A DNA stretch of 64,000 nt from Lepas anatifera (lineage: Eukaryota > Arthropoda > Thecostraca > Lepadidae). The position numbers were made by a program, and so were the translations under genes. Shown here one piece after another: positions 1 to 13,300 of this stretch (position 1 is the stretch's first letter; the number at the start of each line of letters is the position of its first letter). The stretch is taken from NCBI GenBank assembly GCA_034440635.1, contig JAOTON010000200.1, positions 930,001 through 994,000 on the forward strand, in the 5' to 3' direction. The notes under the pieces were generated by a model. The model searched no databases, was not told where the DNA came from, and saw only the letters and a program-made list of their open reading frames with translations.

Positions 1-71
1 TCAAATCATTTCCTTTTTGTTTTATAATTTCAATCTAAACCTACAGCCATTCCGATTCATGTGAACACCGG

Positions 72-230
72 TCATTTTGCAAACTGCCCCCGAGTGGGCA
101 GTTTGTAAAATGATCGGAGAGCCGGGCACTATGCAAAATTCCCAGGTAGTTTGCAAACTGACCAAATGGCCGGGCAGTTGGCAAACTGCCCTGCTTTCTG
201 GGCAGTTTGCAAAATGCCTGGGAATTTCGC
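72..230. repeat. cluster of nested inverted repeats built on GGGCAGTTTGCAAA
   Basis: Three hairpins lie in 160 bases. Arms 72-89 and 96-113 match at 17 of 18 positions around a 6-base loop. Arms 181-191 and 200-210 are a perfect 11-bp pair. Arms 133-146 and 217-230 (13 of 14) enclose that pair. The word GGGCAGTTTGCAAA and its complement recur throughout, so the block looks like one short palindromic unit duplicated several times. Unmatched sequence surrounds it and no transposon ends were found. Confidence 0.75.
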
Positions 231-245
231 AAAATGTCTGAAATC

Positions 246-3200
246 CCATACTGCCCGTAACATATACATCTTAGTCGTATAGGCCCTGGTATAAACTGAA
301 GCTTCGATATACGTCGTTTGAATTTGTATGAGCACTATCTGATTTGTAATTTGGAAAACACCACTTCTCTGATCAGCTTTTATAATACTGCCTTTTAACA
401 AAAAAGTTTGTCCCTTCTATTGCACGCGTTAAAAGCCTGCAGCGAGCAGTACAAAATTTGCAAGTCTTGGCATAATGATCACACCACACAGTCGCTGGCT
501 TATAACACATATGCAAAACCTTTTGCAAAGTGTCGGTAAGGCTGATAATGTTTCCAGCCGCGTATGGGCTAGCAGGACCGGTCTGCAGCAGCCTAAAGGG
601 AGGTGTCTGACCCTGGACCGCGCCGGTTCCAGGACAAGATGCAGACACCTTGCATCACTGGATGTTCGGCGAAAAGGCGTTTGGTGAGCTTTACATAATT
701 TGCGGTTTTTCTATGCTACCGTAGGATATAAACAATGTATTAAAGACAAACTGGAATGCCCGGAAGTTTGTTTGCCCGGCAGGAAAGCCTAGGCAGTACG
801 TTAACTGGTTATGCAATTGAGAACTGTCTTTGTTTGAGAAGTGTTTGGAAGTGTCCAGGCAGTAAATGTACTGCCCTTTTAAGTGCATAGGCAGCGTAGT
901 CATTAAAAACGGTTTTCTTTGGTTCAAAATAGAATAATGTACATACATTTTCAAAGCCATGCTTCCCCTGGTGACAGCTCCCCAGGTCTTTGTCACGGCA
1001 TTCTGCTCCAAAGTAAGTTCTTGATGGGACATTTTAAACTTTCATTGGAATAGTAAAAAAAACTGAAGCTGCAACACCCATTGTTGACATTTAACCCTAT
1101 TTATTCGTTGGTTGAACGTGGCTGTGTAAAGATTAAGAATGCAAGGTAACAGTACAAGCAATGGTAGTTGTAACGGCTCGCAGGCGATGTGAACATTATA
1201 AAGTACCCCCTGCTTTCACCCGTCTGTGACCTACACTCAGGGACCTGTGAAGACAGTGATCGATATTCACCACATCAACATTCGTGGCCTCTCACATAGG
1301 CTTTGTGAGACCCATGAGACCTTCATTCAAGGGCCCACTCGATTCGAAGCACGCATGCCCCAAGGTCAAGATGTGCTTACACTCCTCTGGTGGTCTCAAC
1401 ACTGGTGTGGGGGGGGCTAAAGTGCCCTCTCTCCTGGTAACGCGAGCCCGGACACTTTTTAAGTTCTGACTTCGCCTCCCTCCTTGGTCGTCACAAGTTG
1501 GACTTCGTTTCCACCTAGAAAAAAATCCATCGCGACGCCCCCGGGCATTCATATATGTGCACACTCAATCAAAATTTCTGAGGTAAGATTGAACTAGGAG
1601 AGAATAGCAGACGTACGCTGCCCGACAGCAGAGGTGCTCTGCTCCAGGCCATCCTTTAAATTTTCATTTCACACGGGGACTCAGGCAAACCCTCGCTCAT
1701 AAATCACTCTGCATCGTGGTCTAGTGGCTTTTTCGGGGTGAGCACTGAGAGGGGCTTTAGGGATTGGGGTGCATATTTACAAAATCTGGTGGCGGTGCAG
1801 AGAAAGTTCATTGTTTAAAGTCTATTGTAGCAAAAGTTAGCGCACAGGAGAAAAAAAAAAACAAAGCACTTTCATTTCATGGCTCAAAACACAACTGATG
1901 TCACCAGGGGAGCCGAAACTGGTCAGCCCGAAAAATGGGGTAGGTGATATATTTTCAATATTCCAAGGTGTATGTCTGTGACAAAATTGGAAGCAAATTG
2001 AAATTGAATTGAAAGCAGCCAAATTTCTTTTGGCTGCTTGCCCCAAACTCAAAATAAGGTTTTCGAAACACACAATCATGCGTGCAGCTAGTATTTCAAG
2101 TTAGTAGCCATTTTCTTCAATCACACGGCGTGCCATTAGTGCTTTAGTATATATAACAACTATGTTCAGTTGCTCCTAAAATGATACCCCACTTCCCCTC
2201 CCTACAGGACACCTGGACTTTACTGGTCCAGTTGCCGGTTTTTAACATACAAGTCAATGATGGCGGTTGGCAGTTGTTAGCAGGTTAGAAACCCGAAATG
2301 TGACAGGTATTTGTAACACAAACAATGACTTTAAGCATGTAAAAGATATTACCAGAAACAAAAATAATTGATTAATAACCTTTATGCCTAATCAGTCACT
2401 ATTTCGCAAAGAAATCACATTCGCAGTTTTAGTGTCCTCAGTTTAGCGGCCTCTATTACCCTGACCCTGGTCTTCGGTACGTCTGACAAACGCGAAAAAT
2501 AGTCGGGCAGTAAATCGACATACACTGTACCACAGCGACAAACGAAAACGAACGAATCCTGCGTAGAGATACGATAACTGAGAGCCTGCTGGCCCAAAGC
2601 TTGTGAAACTAAGCAACACATCAAAGGAACCTGAATTGCATGGAGTTAAGTAACGTTTTTGACCAAGTACAGGCATACGTCGTATTAAGCTTGTGACATC
2701 CAGCAAATTTTCTGCACCTCCGGATGTCACCTAAGTTTGGTGTGCAGTGCACGGTGTAAATAGTTGTAAGCTAAGTTAGCACCATGGCAGGATGCAAATA
2801 TGTAACAGCTCAAGTCGTATTTTCTTCCTAGAACCGAGACCTGAATGAAGCAATGAACTATGAAATTAGGAGTCATGTCCTGGCTTGTATGTTCCTGAAC
2901 TAGAACAAATATTATTGCTGGGTAAGCAGGGCAGAAAAGAAAGAGGTTTAAAAGTTGAATTCTATATGAGTAAAAGCATATGTATCTTACCATTCATTGT
3001 CAGCAAAGCTCCCTAACCCTGGTCTTATTTGGAAAATAATTTCCAAACCAAGTCAGCATATAAGACCTTTTCGAATGCAAACATCGAGTGAAAACACCTC
3101 ACATCTGTTATAACGATTAATGAGATCAGGGGCTTTGCAATGAGGAAGTCGAAATCGTTAAGAAAACAATAATGATTATAATAAAACCACAATATTTCAA

Positions 3201-4185
3201 TTAAGAAAATCATGTCCAAAGAAATATAACCTAAATAAAATCAGTAAGCAGCGGGTGGTTCTGGCAGCTGTAAACCGGCTAACCACTGAAAATACTTGCG
3301 GCTCATTGATAAGGTCATTCTATTTTGCACCATAACAAACTTACTGTCAAACTTTCCGTTCCCGAGGAATCCCCGGTGGCGCAGGTAATTTCCAAGCTTG
3401 GGGCGGGCGTAAGGGTCGGGGGGCCACTGCAACTCCAAAGTCGACGCCGACGCGGAACCGCCTCGGGCGATAGGTACGACTGGGACAGGGTCAGGTGGCC
3501 GGCCAACTGAATAGGCTTGTTACAGATAATGCAGCCGTTGTCGGAACACGTGGCCGTTGTCCCAGAGGCACTGTAAGGAGTTCCACTATTGTACCTCGGT
3601 AGCGTGCGACTGGCTTGAGGGATTACTGTCTCACATTTGTTTGCATTTATACCTCATACAGGAGCCGGAAATTTCATCAGAAATTGACTTAGAGATAAAC
3701 AGAAAAAAATATAAAATGTTTTAGGACATGTCACTTTCTCCATTGACGAATGTGATTTGGCTAACGTGAGTTAAGAGAACGTATCAGTTTTTTGGGGCGT
3801 TTTCAGTAGTTACTTTAGTAGTAGTTAGTAGTTGAGTAGTTACTTTCTGACACGAACCAGCTGGATCATTTACATGGCAGCTCGGTGAAGACCGAGAGAA
3901 CAACACTTATTTTTGCTAAAAAAAGAAATGTGAAAATCAGTGCCCGAATGAAAACATTTACTAAAACTATAAAAGTAATATATAATGGTTCAGTCCTTTT
4001 AAAGGGGTCCTTTCTTGGTCTAAGCCTAGTGGGAGGACAGAGCTGAGACTCGTTTTAAAACTGTACTATTTATGTACTGCTTGAAAGCAAAATCACAGCT
4101 TTCGTTTAGTTTGTAGGTAGAAGGACCGCTAGTTGGTTTGCTATTTGGGCTTTCGGGTGCACCAGCCTCCCATGGTTATATAGTG
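246..4185. other. no gene or repeat recognised
   Basis: Apparently single-copy non-coding DNA. Open frames are all under about 115 codons. The longest, 113 codons on the minus strand at 691-1032, resembles nothing I know and shows no splice context or codon bias. No tRNA, satellite or transposon end was seen. Confidence 0.5.
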
Positions 4186-4189
4186 ACCA

Positions 4190-4250
4190 AGTATATCCGC
4201 AAGATTAGATACGCATGCGTTATATCCGCAAGTGCAGGTACGCATGCGCA
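4190..4250. repeat. two-copy tandem repeat ending in ACGCATGCG
   Basis: Two adjacent units of about 30 bp each contain TATATCCGCAAG and end in ACGCATGCG. The palindromic CGCATGCG core resembles the NRF-1 site (GCGCATGCGC), and the second copy reads GCATGCGC. With only two copies, function cannot be judged. Confidence 0.5.
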
Positions 4251-4259
4251 ATGTGTGCA

Positions 4260-7200
4260 AGAGTTGGCAGGCTTAGGACATGAGGAATAAGCTTTTTCTC
4301 CGGGTAGAATGATGATATATCCTGCGGAAAAATTCACTCTGAAACGTTTTCCCAAGAAATACTGGGCAAACTTAAATTACGTCACGATCGTTTCTGCGAG
4401 AAACCTCATTTTGTGACACAGCTTCGGGTCTACTTGCCCAGTGCGCCAATGAGCGTGAATGCTCACCTTTACGTACGTACATACGTTTTCCTTCTCACTC
4501 TAATGAGAGTCACCCTTAAATTTGAACCTCTTTTTGGCCGGTGACGCATAAATTGACAATGTAGCAAACTGAGATAAATATCATGTTTAGATTATTGATT
4601 ACACTAGTCCGATATAAAAGACACGGTAATTTGACGGCCCTGACAGCGCATCGGCAACACAAATGAAGAAACTCAGCTTGACTCAGGGGTATTTTCCCGA
4701 CACCAATGCCATCTATTGCCATTAGCGGATCCTGAATCTAGCAACAATTTATATTTCAAATCCAATAGTAGCTGTCTCACCACTCTCTAAAGCCCTCTGA
4801 CTCATCCAATACTAGCAGAAGCGACCCATATTAGCTGAAGCTTCGTTCAGAGCGGTTATATCCCGCTTGACAGTCGTTTCAAATTTGCAGGCAAGCTATG
4901 GAATAATTTATTCTAACTATCCTAGTTTAAAACGGGGTTCTCTTTCTCTGATTTGTCTGCATGAATTCCTCTATCAACAAAAAATTTATGTTCGGTAATT
5001 TTATCGATGCTTATCAACTAAACAAGTATAGCCACACATAAGAATATTAAGTTTTAATGAAAACAAATCTCGTAGCTGAAAAGTTGGGGTTATAAAAGCG
5101 ATATGATATAAACCCCCAAACTGTGATCCACCCCCACAGAATTTGAACTACAACGCCGCTGTTAAAAATACATACGACTTTATCGGTAGCAGTCTCTAAC
5201 CAGATTTACAGCCATCACTACCTAACGTCGAGCGAGAGCCATCCTGTTCTTTCGCAGACCCTTGCGCTAACTTTCTCACGTGAAGGGAGGACTACTGGTC
5301 CTCTGTCAGTAATCCGCCGGGCGTATCAGCGTGTTGCGCTATAGAGACCCTCCAGTCAGCACCCGGGCGCAGTCAGTGTGCGTTTAGATGGCTGGGTCTA
5401 CAGCATGCTGAGCGGCAGACACAGCCTCTGCCCAGACAGAGCAGTCTGTATTGAGTACATTTATAGCCACAGTTCTGCATAAAATGACCTTTGCATGCGA
5501 CAGACTGTGCCCAAATTCTAACTTCTAGCCAAGAGAATGGCTGCTCAGAAGTAAAACGGAAACATCGCGTATTTAGTATCTGGACACGAGGGCAGCACTT
5601 GGGGAATACAGTATGCAGACGAAATATTCCTTGAGCTGTTCGTCAAGCGCGCATACCTATTTGTGCGTGTTTTTTCGAATTCAGGTAATTTAGCAATTAT
5701 AGCAGGCGCGAGCCGTCGGATGCAAAGCCAAGCGAGATTCGTAAATGTGCCAAGGGATCAGCATTTGAAACTGCCTACAACTGTACAACTTTCCCGTTTT
5801 TGTTTTGTTTTGTTGTTTTCGATAGAAAACACACCGAAGTGATTTATTGCGATTGTTGATTTATTGCGATTGTGCGATTACTGCGATACGATTATCAACT
5901 ATTTCCTTCAACAAAAGTCAAATGGTGACTCTCCAATTCTGATAATACCTATTGTATTTTTCTAGATGATTTATTGGACTGTGAGTCATTTGTTGCATTA
6001 CCAAGGTAAAATCAGGCAGTTACCGAAACGACTTAAAATCACGTATAATCTAGTTAAACACGTTTGCTTATGGTTACGTACCCATTAAACATGTAAGAAT
6101 ATTAGCGGGCTTTAAAATTGTGGAATCAAGCGATTTGAGCATTCAATTATTATGTTAGAAAAGTAGTCGTATTGCCTTGGTTCTGCCAGACGGTTACTAA
6201 AAATTGACTCAAAATTGCTTAATTTTATATTGCCTAAAATATCTTAGCATATTAATTGACTTAAACCCTATAAAAGGAATGGATTTTCATAGTTCAATGG
6301 TTAAATTTTAAAATTTATTTCCAAATGTGGAGGTCAAACAGCCGCAATATCATGCACCTTCTGGGCTGTGGTTGAAAGTTGGGAATCTCACACCTAGCGT
6401 TGTGTGGCCTTGACTCATAGGTTCATACCTAACGTAGTCAAATACTAGCAAGGCTCTTCAGTACAAGTGTTTTGTACTACAAAGGTTCACTTTTATTACC
6501 TGTTTTCTTGCGAGCGGTTTCATGATTTGATATTTCTATCATTAGATATTCATAGAAAATACCAACAAAGGGCCGAATCAAATTTTCCAGTCAAAAATCT
6601 CTCTCTCCTCCGCCCTGCTAATACGTCTTTTTAACAAACTTGTACTGATGATAACAATTCTGCTGGAATGTTGTTTGAAAGACACTGAGAAAACGCACAA
6701 ATTTTTACACTCACTAAGTAAAATACAATTTTTGTAGTCTCTGCATTCAGAGATATTCTAATAATGAACAGTAAGCGTGAATTTAAACTTTCTTAACACC
6801 ATCCCATCACAATACAGCATGTCAGGCTGATTCTATGCAATGCAATGTAACCATTTATTGTGTGAACGAAAATAGAGCCGTAAGGCCTTGCGGTATGCAT
6901 TTTAGGCGTACGAGCGTGTGTAATATTCAGACCCTCATTGTATGATAGAAGTGATCAATACACCAGCTCATTTCCGTTCATAGCGACTTAACTATGCAAA
7001 CAACGCGAACGGTCCACCGTGCACCCTTAACAGTGGAACAGTCACTCACGTGAAATTCCCGGAGCACATTCCGAAAAATACCACCGCGTGGCTATAATTG
7101 ACATCATCGGCCTTGGAACTCGGTAGAACGCATATTTATTTATGCGGGACAAAAGCTGATTCAGCGCGTTAAAGACGACGTATCCTTGCCGGGGGCAGCA

Positions 7201-8480
7201 GAGGGCTGGAGGAGCTCCTGTGCCCTCTATCGGAGACCACCATCGGAGGCGGGAGGTGCAGCCAGAGCCCCCACCTGCCGCCCTGTTTGTTCGCAGAGAC
7301 GCTGGTCTAATTGAAGATGACAGAGCCGTCGACATCATTAGCAGCCACCACTGGCAGCGTTTTGGTCAAACGTCAACACAGACGGCCGGCAGGCGCCAAC
7401 ACGTCACCGTGCGTGCCTATTCCCGACCGCAGCCAGAGAGCAGAGCCCATCCACTGTAACACCGCCAGGAAGCAGAAGTCTCTGGCTCCCTTTGGTGTCT
7501 GACCATACTCCAGTTATCGGTGCAGGAAGGTATTTGATTTTACCATTCAAAGTTGAAAGTGAGTGTAGCGCAATGGCTAACAGGAAACTCGTTGGTTGGT
7601 GTTCGGTTACATGCTACCAGGGATACACGAACAGGGTGGTATGTTTGGAAATGCGCGCCAAAGTCTTGAAATATCGTGCACTTTACAATGCGCCTGGCAG
7701 ACAGATTATACAGATTATCCCCTTCTCCCTTTCAAGTTACTCATGTAATGCTATGCTGGGCCCTTGGCACGGTACCGACCCATCAAATATTTGGCATGAC
7801 TGAAAGCAGGTGTACTGGCCTTATCATAAACGCAATACCTGGTTTGGATTCCATTTCGCCCATACATCCAGCTATGAATCGGGTTCCGCGGTGTCTAGCG
7901 GAAGACGCTACGACCGTGTATCTCTATGGGGAATTAGAGACTGAGCAGGACCACCTACTCTCGACGGGTTTCCAATGCAGCCGCATAAAGTTGGTATGAG
8001 CGCTCTGATACTAATGAGATTGTCAAGTGGGCCGCGCCGGGGGCGGTCCAATATCGTCCCATCGGAATGAACGCCCAGATTCATGCAGCGACCACGGCCC
8101 AATGTATTTACAAGGCAGTCCTGGCCAGGTCTACGGCTTTAGATGTGCAATGGGGTTCAGGATTAAAAAATAAAACATTTTTGCTGTTGAAAATCGACAG
8201 ATAAAGGCGACCAAATCGAAAAAACAAACGTCCCTGTGACAATGCTAAATCCAAGTTTGCGCAAAGTGTTGAAATCATTCACAGGAAGAGAGGACTATCA
8301 CTTAAGACGAGTAAAACAACCAAAACTACAGCGGGTGCATCGTCCCCAGCTGTCGCCATCTGTGTTCTCTCCCAGCAATTCATAAAACCTGAAATCCTTA
8401 ACCACACCGTGCGCACAGGCACGAGTGCAAACACCAATCCACCCTACACTCTCCAATCACCCCCTCTCCGTCCCAGCCGA
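4260..8480. other. no gene recognised; minor 17-18-bp duplication at 5841-5875
   Basis: AT-rich sequence with a two-copy GATTTATTGCGATTG duplication at 5841-5875 and a modestly GC-richer patch at about 7180-7480. Overlapping short open frames on both strands in that patch look like shadows of low stop density rather than exons. No RNA gene or transposon end was found. Confidence 0.5.
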
Positions 8481-9180
8481 GCCATTTATCTATCCCGGCC
8501 CCGTGAAATAATGACCTCTCATTAGTGCTATCGGTAATTACCGGGGCGGCCAATTGGCGGACACCGACCGCGCGCGGCCGCCGCGTCGCACCGCGCCGCC
8601 TACTGTTTAGCCGGGCCCATCGGCGGCGACGAGACGCCCCAGCGCCGGCGGCGCGTCGTTCCCTGCGTGCCGCAGTGTCATTGGGGCCGCTCGAGCCGCG
8701 GTGAAAGAGCTGGGCAGCGACTGGTCGGGTCGCGGCGACCGGGCTTGTTCGATTCCACGCCGCCGCCGCCGCCGCCGCCGCCCGAGGCGAAGGGGCTATC
8801 TGTATCTCCGAACGCGGCCGTCTCGGGCCGGCGCCGCGACTGATTAAGTTGGGGACGTAGAGACTCACGGAACGCTGCCGACGCTGAACCCCGACAGAAT
8901 CATAGTGCATTTCGTTCCGTCTGAGCGAAAATAATCTACTCCTCGGGCAGAAATGTGTAGCGGGCCGATGCTCACGGACGAATTTCGTTGGTGATTCGTA
9001 CCAATCGTAGTAACAAATATTCATATGAACGGCGACAGAGGAGGGTCCGGCGCCAGCTCGGAATCCGACGGCGGCGTCTGCCGGCACTCGGAGGACCGTT
9101 GGGCCGGAATGGAATGGCCCGCCGCTGCTGAGACGTGTGCTGGGCAGGCCGAGCCGGGCCCACAGGCCGGACACCGTATC
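8480..9180. promoter_or_regulatory. CpG-rich block, possible CpG-island-like regulatory region
   Basis: About 700 bases are rich in CpG compared with the neighbouring AT-rich DNA. They include CCAAT at about 8550, TAAT/ATTA homeodomain-type cores at 8510-8540 (AATAATGACC, CATTAG, GGTAATTACC) and a short GCC trinucleotide run. A 258-codon minus-strand frame spans the block (8398-9174), but its alanine/arginine-rich translation is what a CpG island gives by chance, so I do not call it a gene. A promoter or 5-prime exon is possible but unproven. Confidence 0.35.
8758..8782. repeat. (GCC)n trinucleotide microsatellite
   Basis: Eight consecutive GCC/CCG triplets inside the CpG-rich block. They produce the alanine run in the spurious minus-strand frame. 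Confidence 0.9.
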
Positions 9181-9301
9181 AAGCTCATCACGGAATTCAA
9201 TTGGAACCGGTTGCGAGGCTTAGAAAAGCCGCCCGGTGAGGCCGGTCAGTCGCAGGCAGCGTCCACCGACCGGCGCTCTCTCCGAGATGGCACTGCATAG
9301 C

Positions 9302-9445
9302 CACAAGCGGATCCAGGGGGAGAGGCAGGGACCCATACCCCCCTCCAAATGACGAAATTTTGGAAGATTTTCTTCAAAAAAACTATGTTTTTTACGATTT
9401 TCTTCGAATCCCCCCTCCCCAATGGCGCTCCTGAGTCCGCCAGTG
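9302..9445. mobile_element. hAT-like MITE, 144 bp, with 8-bp target duplication
   Basis: The ends are CACAAGCGGATCC on the left and GAGTCCGCCAGTG on the right, whose complement is CACTGGCGGACTC, giving imperfect terminal inverted repeats. The flanks are TGCATAGC (9294-9301) and TGCACAGC (9446-9453), 7 of 8 identical, the duplication length typical of hAT elements. The interior is a short AT-rich core between G-rich and C-rich arms and cannot encode a transposase. Confidence 0.8.
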
Positions 9446-9453
9446 TGCACAGC

Positions 9454-10149
9454 CGTGGACCGAGGGAACACAACACGCGGCTCATGAAATCACCAGTCGG
9501 AGGCGAACTGTCAGCTAAAGAAATCCCAGGCCAAACGGAGTAAGCAGGCTTAACTTGTTGTGGTCTAGAGTGCCAGTCAGATCCAGGGGAGTGGGTAGGC
9601 GTTACTCTGATTGAGTATTGGTGCCACTGCACTGGCCTCTGGTGTCACTAAGAAATGTTCCCGGGCGTCTTGAAGCGGCGTTTCTCTTACCTCTCCAAGG
9701 ATGCAAGTAACGGTACCCACTTGATGAGATCCGGTGCCACCTGAGTTCGGTGGATCCTTTGTCTTTGTGACATCCACTTCCAAAGTGCTTCAGGCGAGTG
9801 AAAATCCAGGATTCGGCTAAGTGGCCAAATCATTTTAGAAAGTGTAAAATAAGGAGAGTGGGTCTAAAACCAGTAGAGGGTGAAAACTCGACCCATCAAA
9901 GCGAACCCGAATCTCATACACCTGCTCTTATGTGGTGTCTTTTTTTATTCCTCCATGAACCAGGCCAACTTTGGTTGATGGTTAAGCAGTGCGCAACCAA
10001 TGAATGGGGAGAATAATAAAATATAAGAGCTTCGCTTTTCTTCAGTTCGGCAAATCGGTATTGGCTTCGGAACTCTCCACTCCTCCTCCCCCCACACGTT
10101 TCCGATCCATACACTTGTTTTGCTAGTGCTTATTTATCTTATTCTGTTC
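9454..10149. other. no gene recognised
   Basis: Non-coding by inspection. A 68-codon minus-strand frame (9577-9783) has a good splice-donor-like GAG/GTAAGAG string, but no acceptor or recognisable protein supports an exon. Confidence 0.4.
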
Positions 10150-10341
10150 ATTTTATCAGGGTCACTCCCAACAGGCACACTTGCCCATTTACAGGGAGTA
10201 TTGGCGTGGGTGTTTAATGATCCTCTCCACCGGGTCAGATGGGGCACGGAAGGCGGTTTCCCGCCGTGGGGAATTGAACCCACGTTAATCCATGCTATCC
10301 GATCCGAAGACGGGCAACGAAGCCACTAGGCCACCTCGAAT
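10150..10341 (-). mobile_element. tRNA-derived SINE
   Basis: On the minus strand an RNA polymerase III A box (TGGCCTAGTGGC, 10322-10333) is followed 41 bases later by a B box (GGTTCAATTCC, 10270-10280). The T-arm is off by one base and the 5-prime and 3-prime acceptor segments do not pair, so this is not a functional tRNA. About 110 bases of non-tRNA body follow, ending in A/T-rich sequence, the usual SINE layout. Other genomic copies would be needed to fix its ends. Confidence 0.6.
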
Positions 10342-13300
10342 CCATCAGGCTGCTCATTCATTTCCGTTTATAACCCCGCCCAGTGCGTAGTCGCTTATTT
10401 ATTCCTTTCTATTGACACCTAATAAAAACTTTGTGGTAACATATCCAAGGCAATGAGTGGTGGCAACGGTGATCAGCCACGTTACAGAAATCAGACATTT
10501 CGTATCTAATACACGCGAGATGGTATACCTTACATAAAGGTGGATACTGTAACGACGGTTTAAAGTCACTGTAGTCGCACCAATAAAGCACGTATGACAA
10601 GGCGTACAATCAATGACTAATTGCTACTAATAGTTCCGGACTCAGAGTAATAGTAGTTGAGCCAATAACGGCCTGTAGACTCCAGCGCTCAATAGGCGGA
10701 AGTCATGGGCAGAAACATGTTTGTTTTGTAACACCATCCTTACAGAGATGCCTGGTTAGGAACCCGTGATGGGGGAAATGTGCTGACCTTTCCGGTTATC
10801 TGCTTGTGATGAATATTTCCGTGATCGACAACAGCAGACAGGTAATCCACAAATATTCAGCTCGATAATTCCGACCTTGTCGTCAATGTTTCATACGCAT
10901 CTCACTACTTTATCTCCAAAACAACGCAACACTTTAATTGGTTGAGTCTCAATGCTCAGAGTCAAGCATAAGCAAAAACGGTAAATACGGTTCTAAAACC
11001 GTATCTATAACACCAGACTGGAAAACCGTGAGCTGTCTGTATATGGAGAAGGCATAAGCAGGGTCACACCGTTTTTTACTCTTTGGCAGGCGTTTCGGGC
11101 AGTCATCTACGGGCAGAGATTTTGACGATGAAACTTTGATTTGGAAGGGTTGTCACACCGAAACAAAACATTCGCCTACCATGGATGGATATAGATATAA
11201 TCGGACTGGATAGGAGCGCGCGAATCTTGAAATACACGTGAAGGAAGCCACTGCTTTCATCAATATTGCATCCACTGTTTCTAGGAAGGGTTAGTACAGT
11301 AATAATAATTACCGGCTAAACTGCGCTCACAGCTGGTTCACAAACCAGATGTCGAAAACAGAAGAGCATGCCCCCCTTACCATAAACATGTATATTTCCT
11401 AAGCGAAGTTCCTACTTTATTCATGAATTTTAAATTTCCTTAATGCATTTCCTATTTCCTCTTAATGGTCACTTAAAAGGACGCTGTGTTGAGCTTATAG
11501 TACCCTGCTCGTTAAAAATTGCTTAGTTTTTCCTGCGTTCAATATTTATTTTTGGGGGGTTTTCCTGCCTTCTTCATTTCAGCTGAGCAATCTTCGCGGA
11601 TCGCTGGTAGGCTCACAGAACTGCTAAACAACTCACACCGTGTCCTCGTGTTAACTTTCCTTGAGTGCGCTAAGCACGTGCATTTGTTATCACCGCCTAC
11701 CCCAAGTGCATACTAAAGCATGGGATCATCCTTTGCAGTGTAACCACCCGAAGTTTGAAAGGAAACTCAATGATCCGGTCACACGAAAGGAAGGCCTAAC
11801 GCGTTCGCCTAGGTAGCCACCGGTACATTGCGGCGACTCGGTATTCAAACGGCCCCGTAATTCAGTTAGGGAGTATTTCACGGTCCTTTTCAAATGACGG
11901 GTTCCACTTTGGCAGTACACTTAAAAGAACCTCCCATTTCCTACCGCCCATTGAGGACCGCACGATATATGGCAGTGCCAGAATCTATACATAATGGAAC
12001 CAAGAGATGCAGCTGATAGCCGGGAGCCCGCTGAGACTCGAGATCTTACTAAAACAATACAGCATTCCTTCAGTATGTTTGGTAAAGCACGTCAGCGATC
12101 ACCTGGCTCTTTAAAATAGTTCCATTCTATTGGGCCGGCGTTTGACGTAGTTTGACATCTCTGGTGCGGCTGAGTCCAGCGTCGGACTCGATGCTGCAAC
12201 GCCGGACTCGAAGGTCGTCACATTTGGCAGGCGAACGCCGACAGACGACGACTGAACATGCTTCGCGTGGGCCCGGTCCAGATCCTGCCGCCCGCAGGGC
12301 AGGCAACCACCTCGCACACAGCCTCGCCGACAGAGCCCTTCTAATATCATCCAAAGCACGCATGTTTGCGTTATGATAGCGTCAAATATCCGGCGTTAAC
12401 CGACGATTCCTGTCAACCTGCGTGCCGCTGTGTTTCACATTTTTCGACGCGGGCTTCCGCTGTAGTTGAGAGTTTGACAGGTGTCAACGCCGACGAACAG
12501 GCCTCAGACCGTTTGGGTGCGTTTCCACCGATCGGCCCCAATGGTGTGGGTTATTACAGCGCCGCGGCAGCAGTATTAAACTCGAGCGCTCCGGGTCCCG
12601 GTCACCAAAAACCCGGTGGTCCGCACTCATTCAGCGTGAATGGGGCCGCCCGAATGGCTCGGCGGCGCCATACCGAGTGCTGTTATCGCGTTTTTAACAA
12701 CGGGCGGCAGCACGCAACAGTACGGCTGGCCTAACGAGACCGATCACTCATGGCTCAGCTACCGATCGCTCACATGTCTATCGGCTTTGTGAAACACGGC
12801 CGTTGAGCTAGCAGCCTCGCTTCAACACATCAGCAATTTGTGAAGGATACTGCAGTGAAGCACAGTATGAGAGAAAACTATTTTCCAATATACATTGGGT
12901 TATGGAAGGTGCATGGGGAAGTTGGAAAATCAAGGGCACTGGCTATAGTTCTTCCTCCAAACACTGGGGTAATTTTATTTCAGAGCCTTTCCGAGATAAT
13001 CTAAGAATGAGTGTAGTCTAAGTACAATATGATAGGCATTTGTGTTGAATAACATGCTCAAAAATAATTCAAAAGTTCTGGCAGAAGAGTCCTCGCTGAT
13101 TTTTTTTACTTTGATTAGTTACATTTAAAAGTTACCGACTTTGAAACCGTTTCCAAAACAACATTAGTTTGAGACCGTAGAAAAGCAATACGAATAGGTT
13201 CTTGGCTTAAGAGGGCAGACTAAGAAATCCTTAACTTTGATATTCACTGCTAACAATAGCATTTTAAGAAGAAAAGGCAATACTATTTTAAGACACGGTT

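Noticed and set aside
8398..9174. 258-codon minus-strand open frame
   Set aside because: Lies on a CpG-rich block; its alanine- and arginine-rich translation, the GCC-repeat-encoded run and competing frames on the other strand point to chance.
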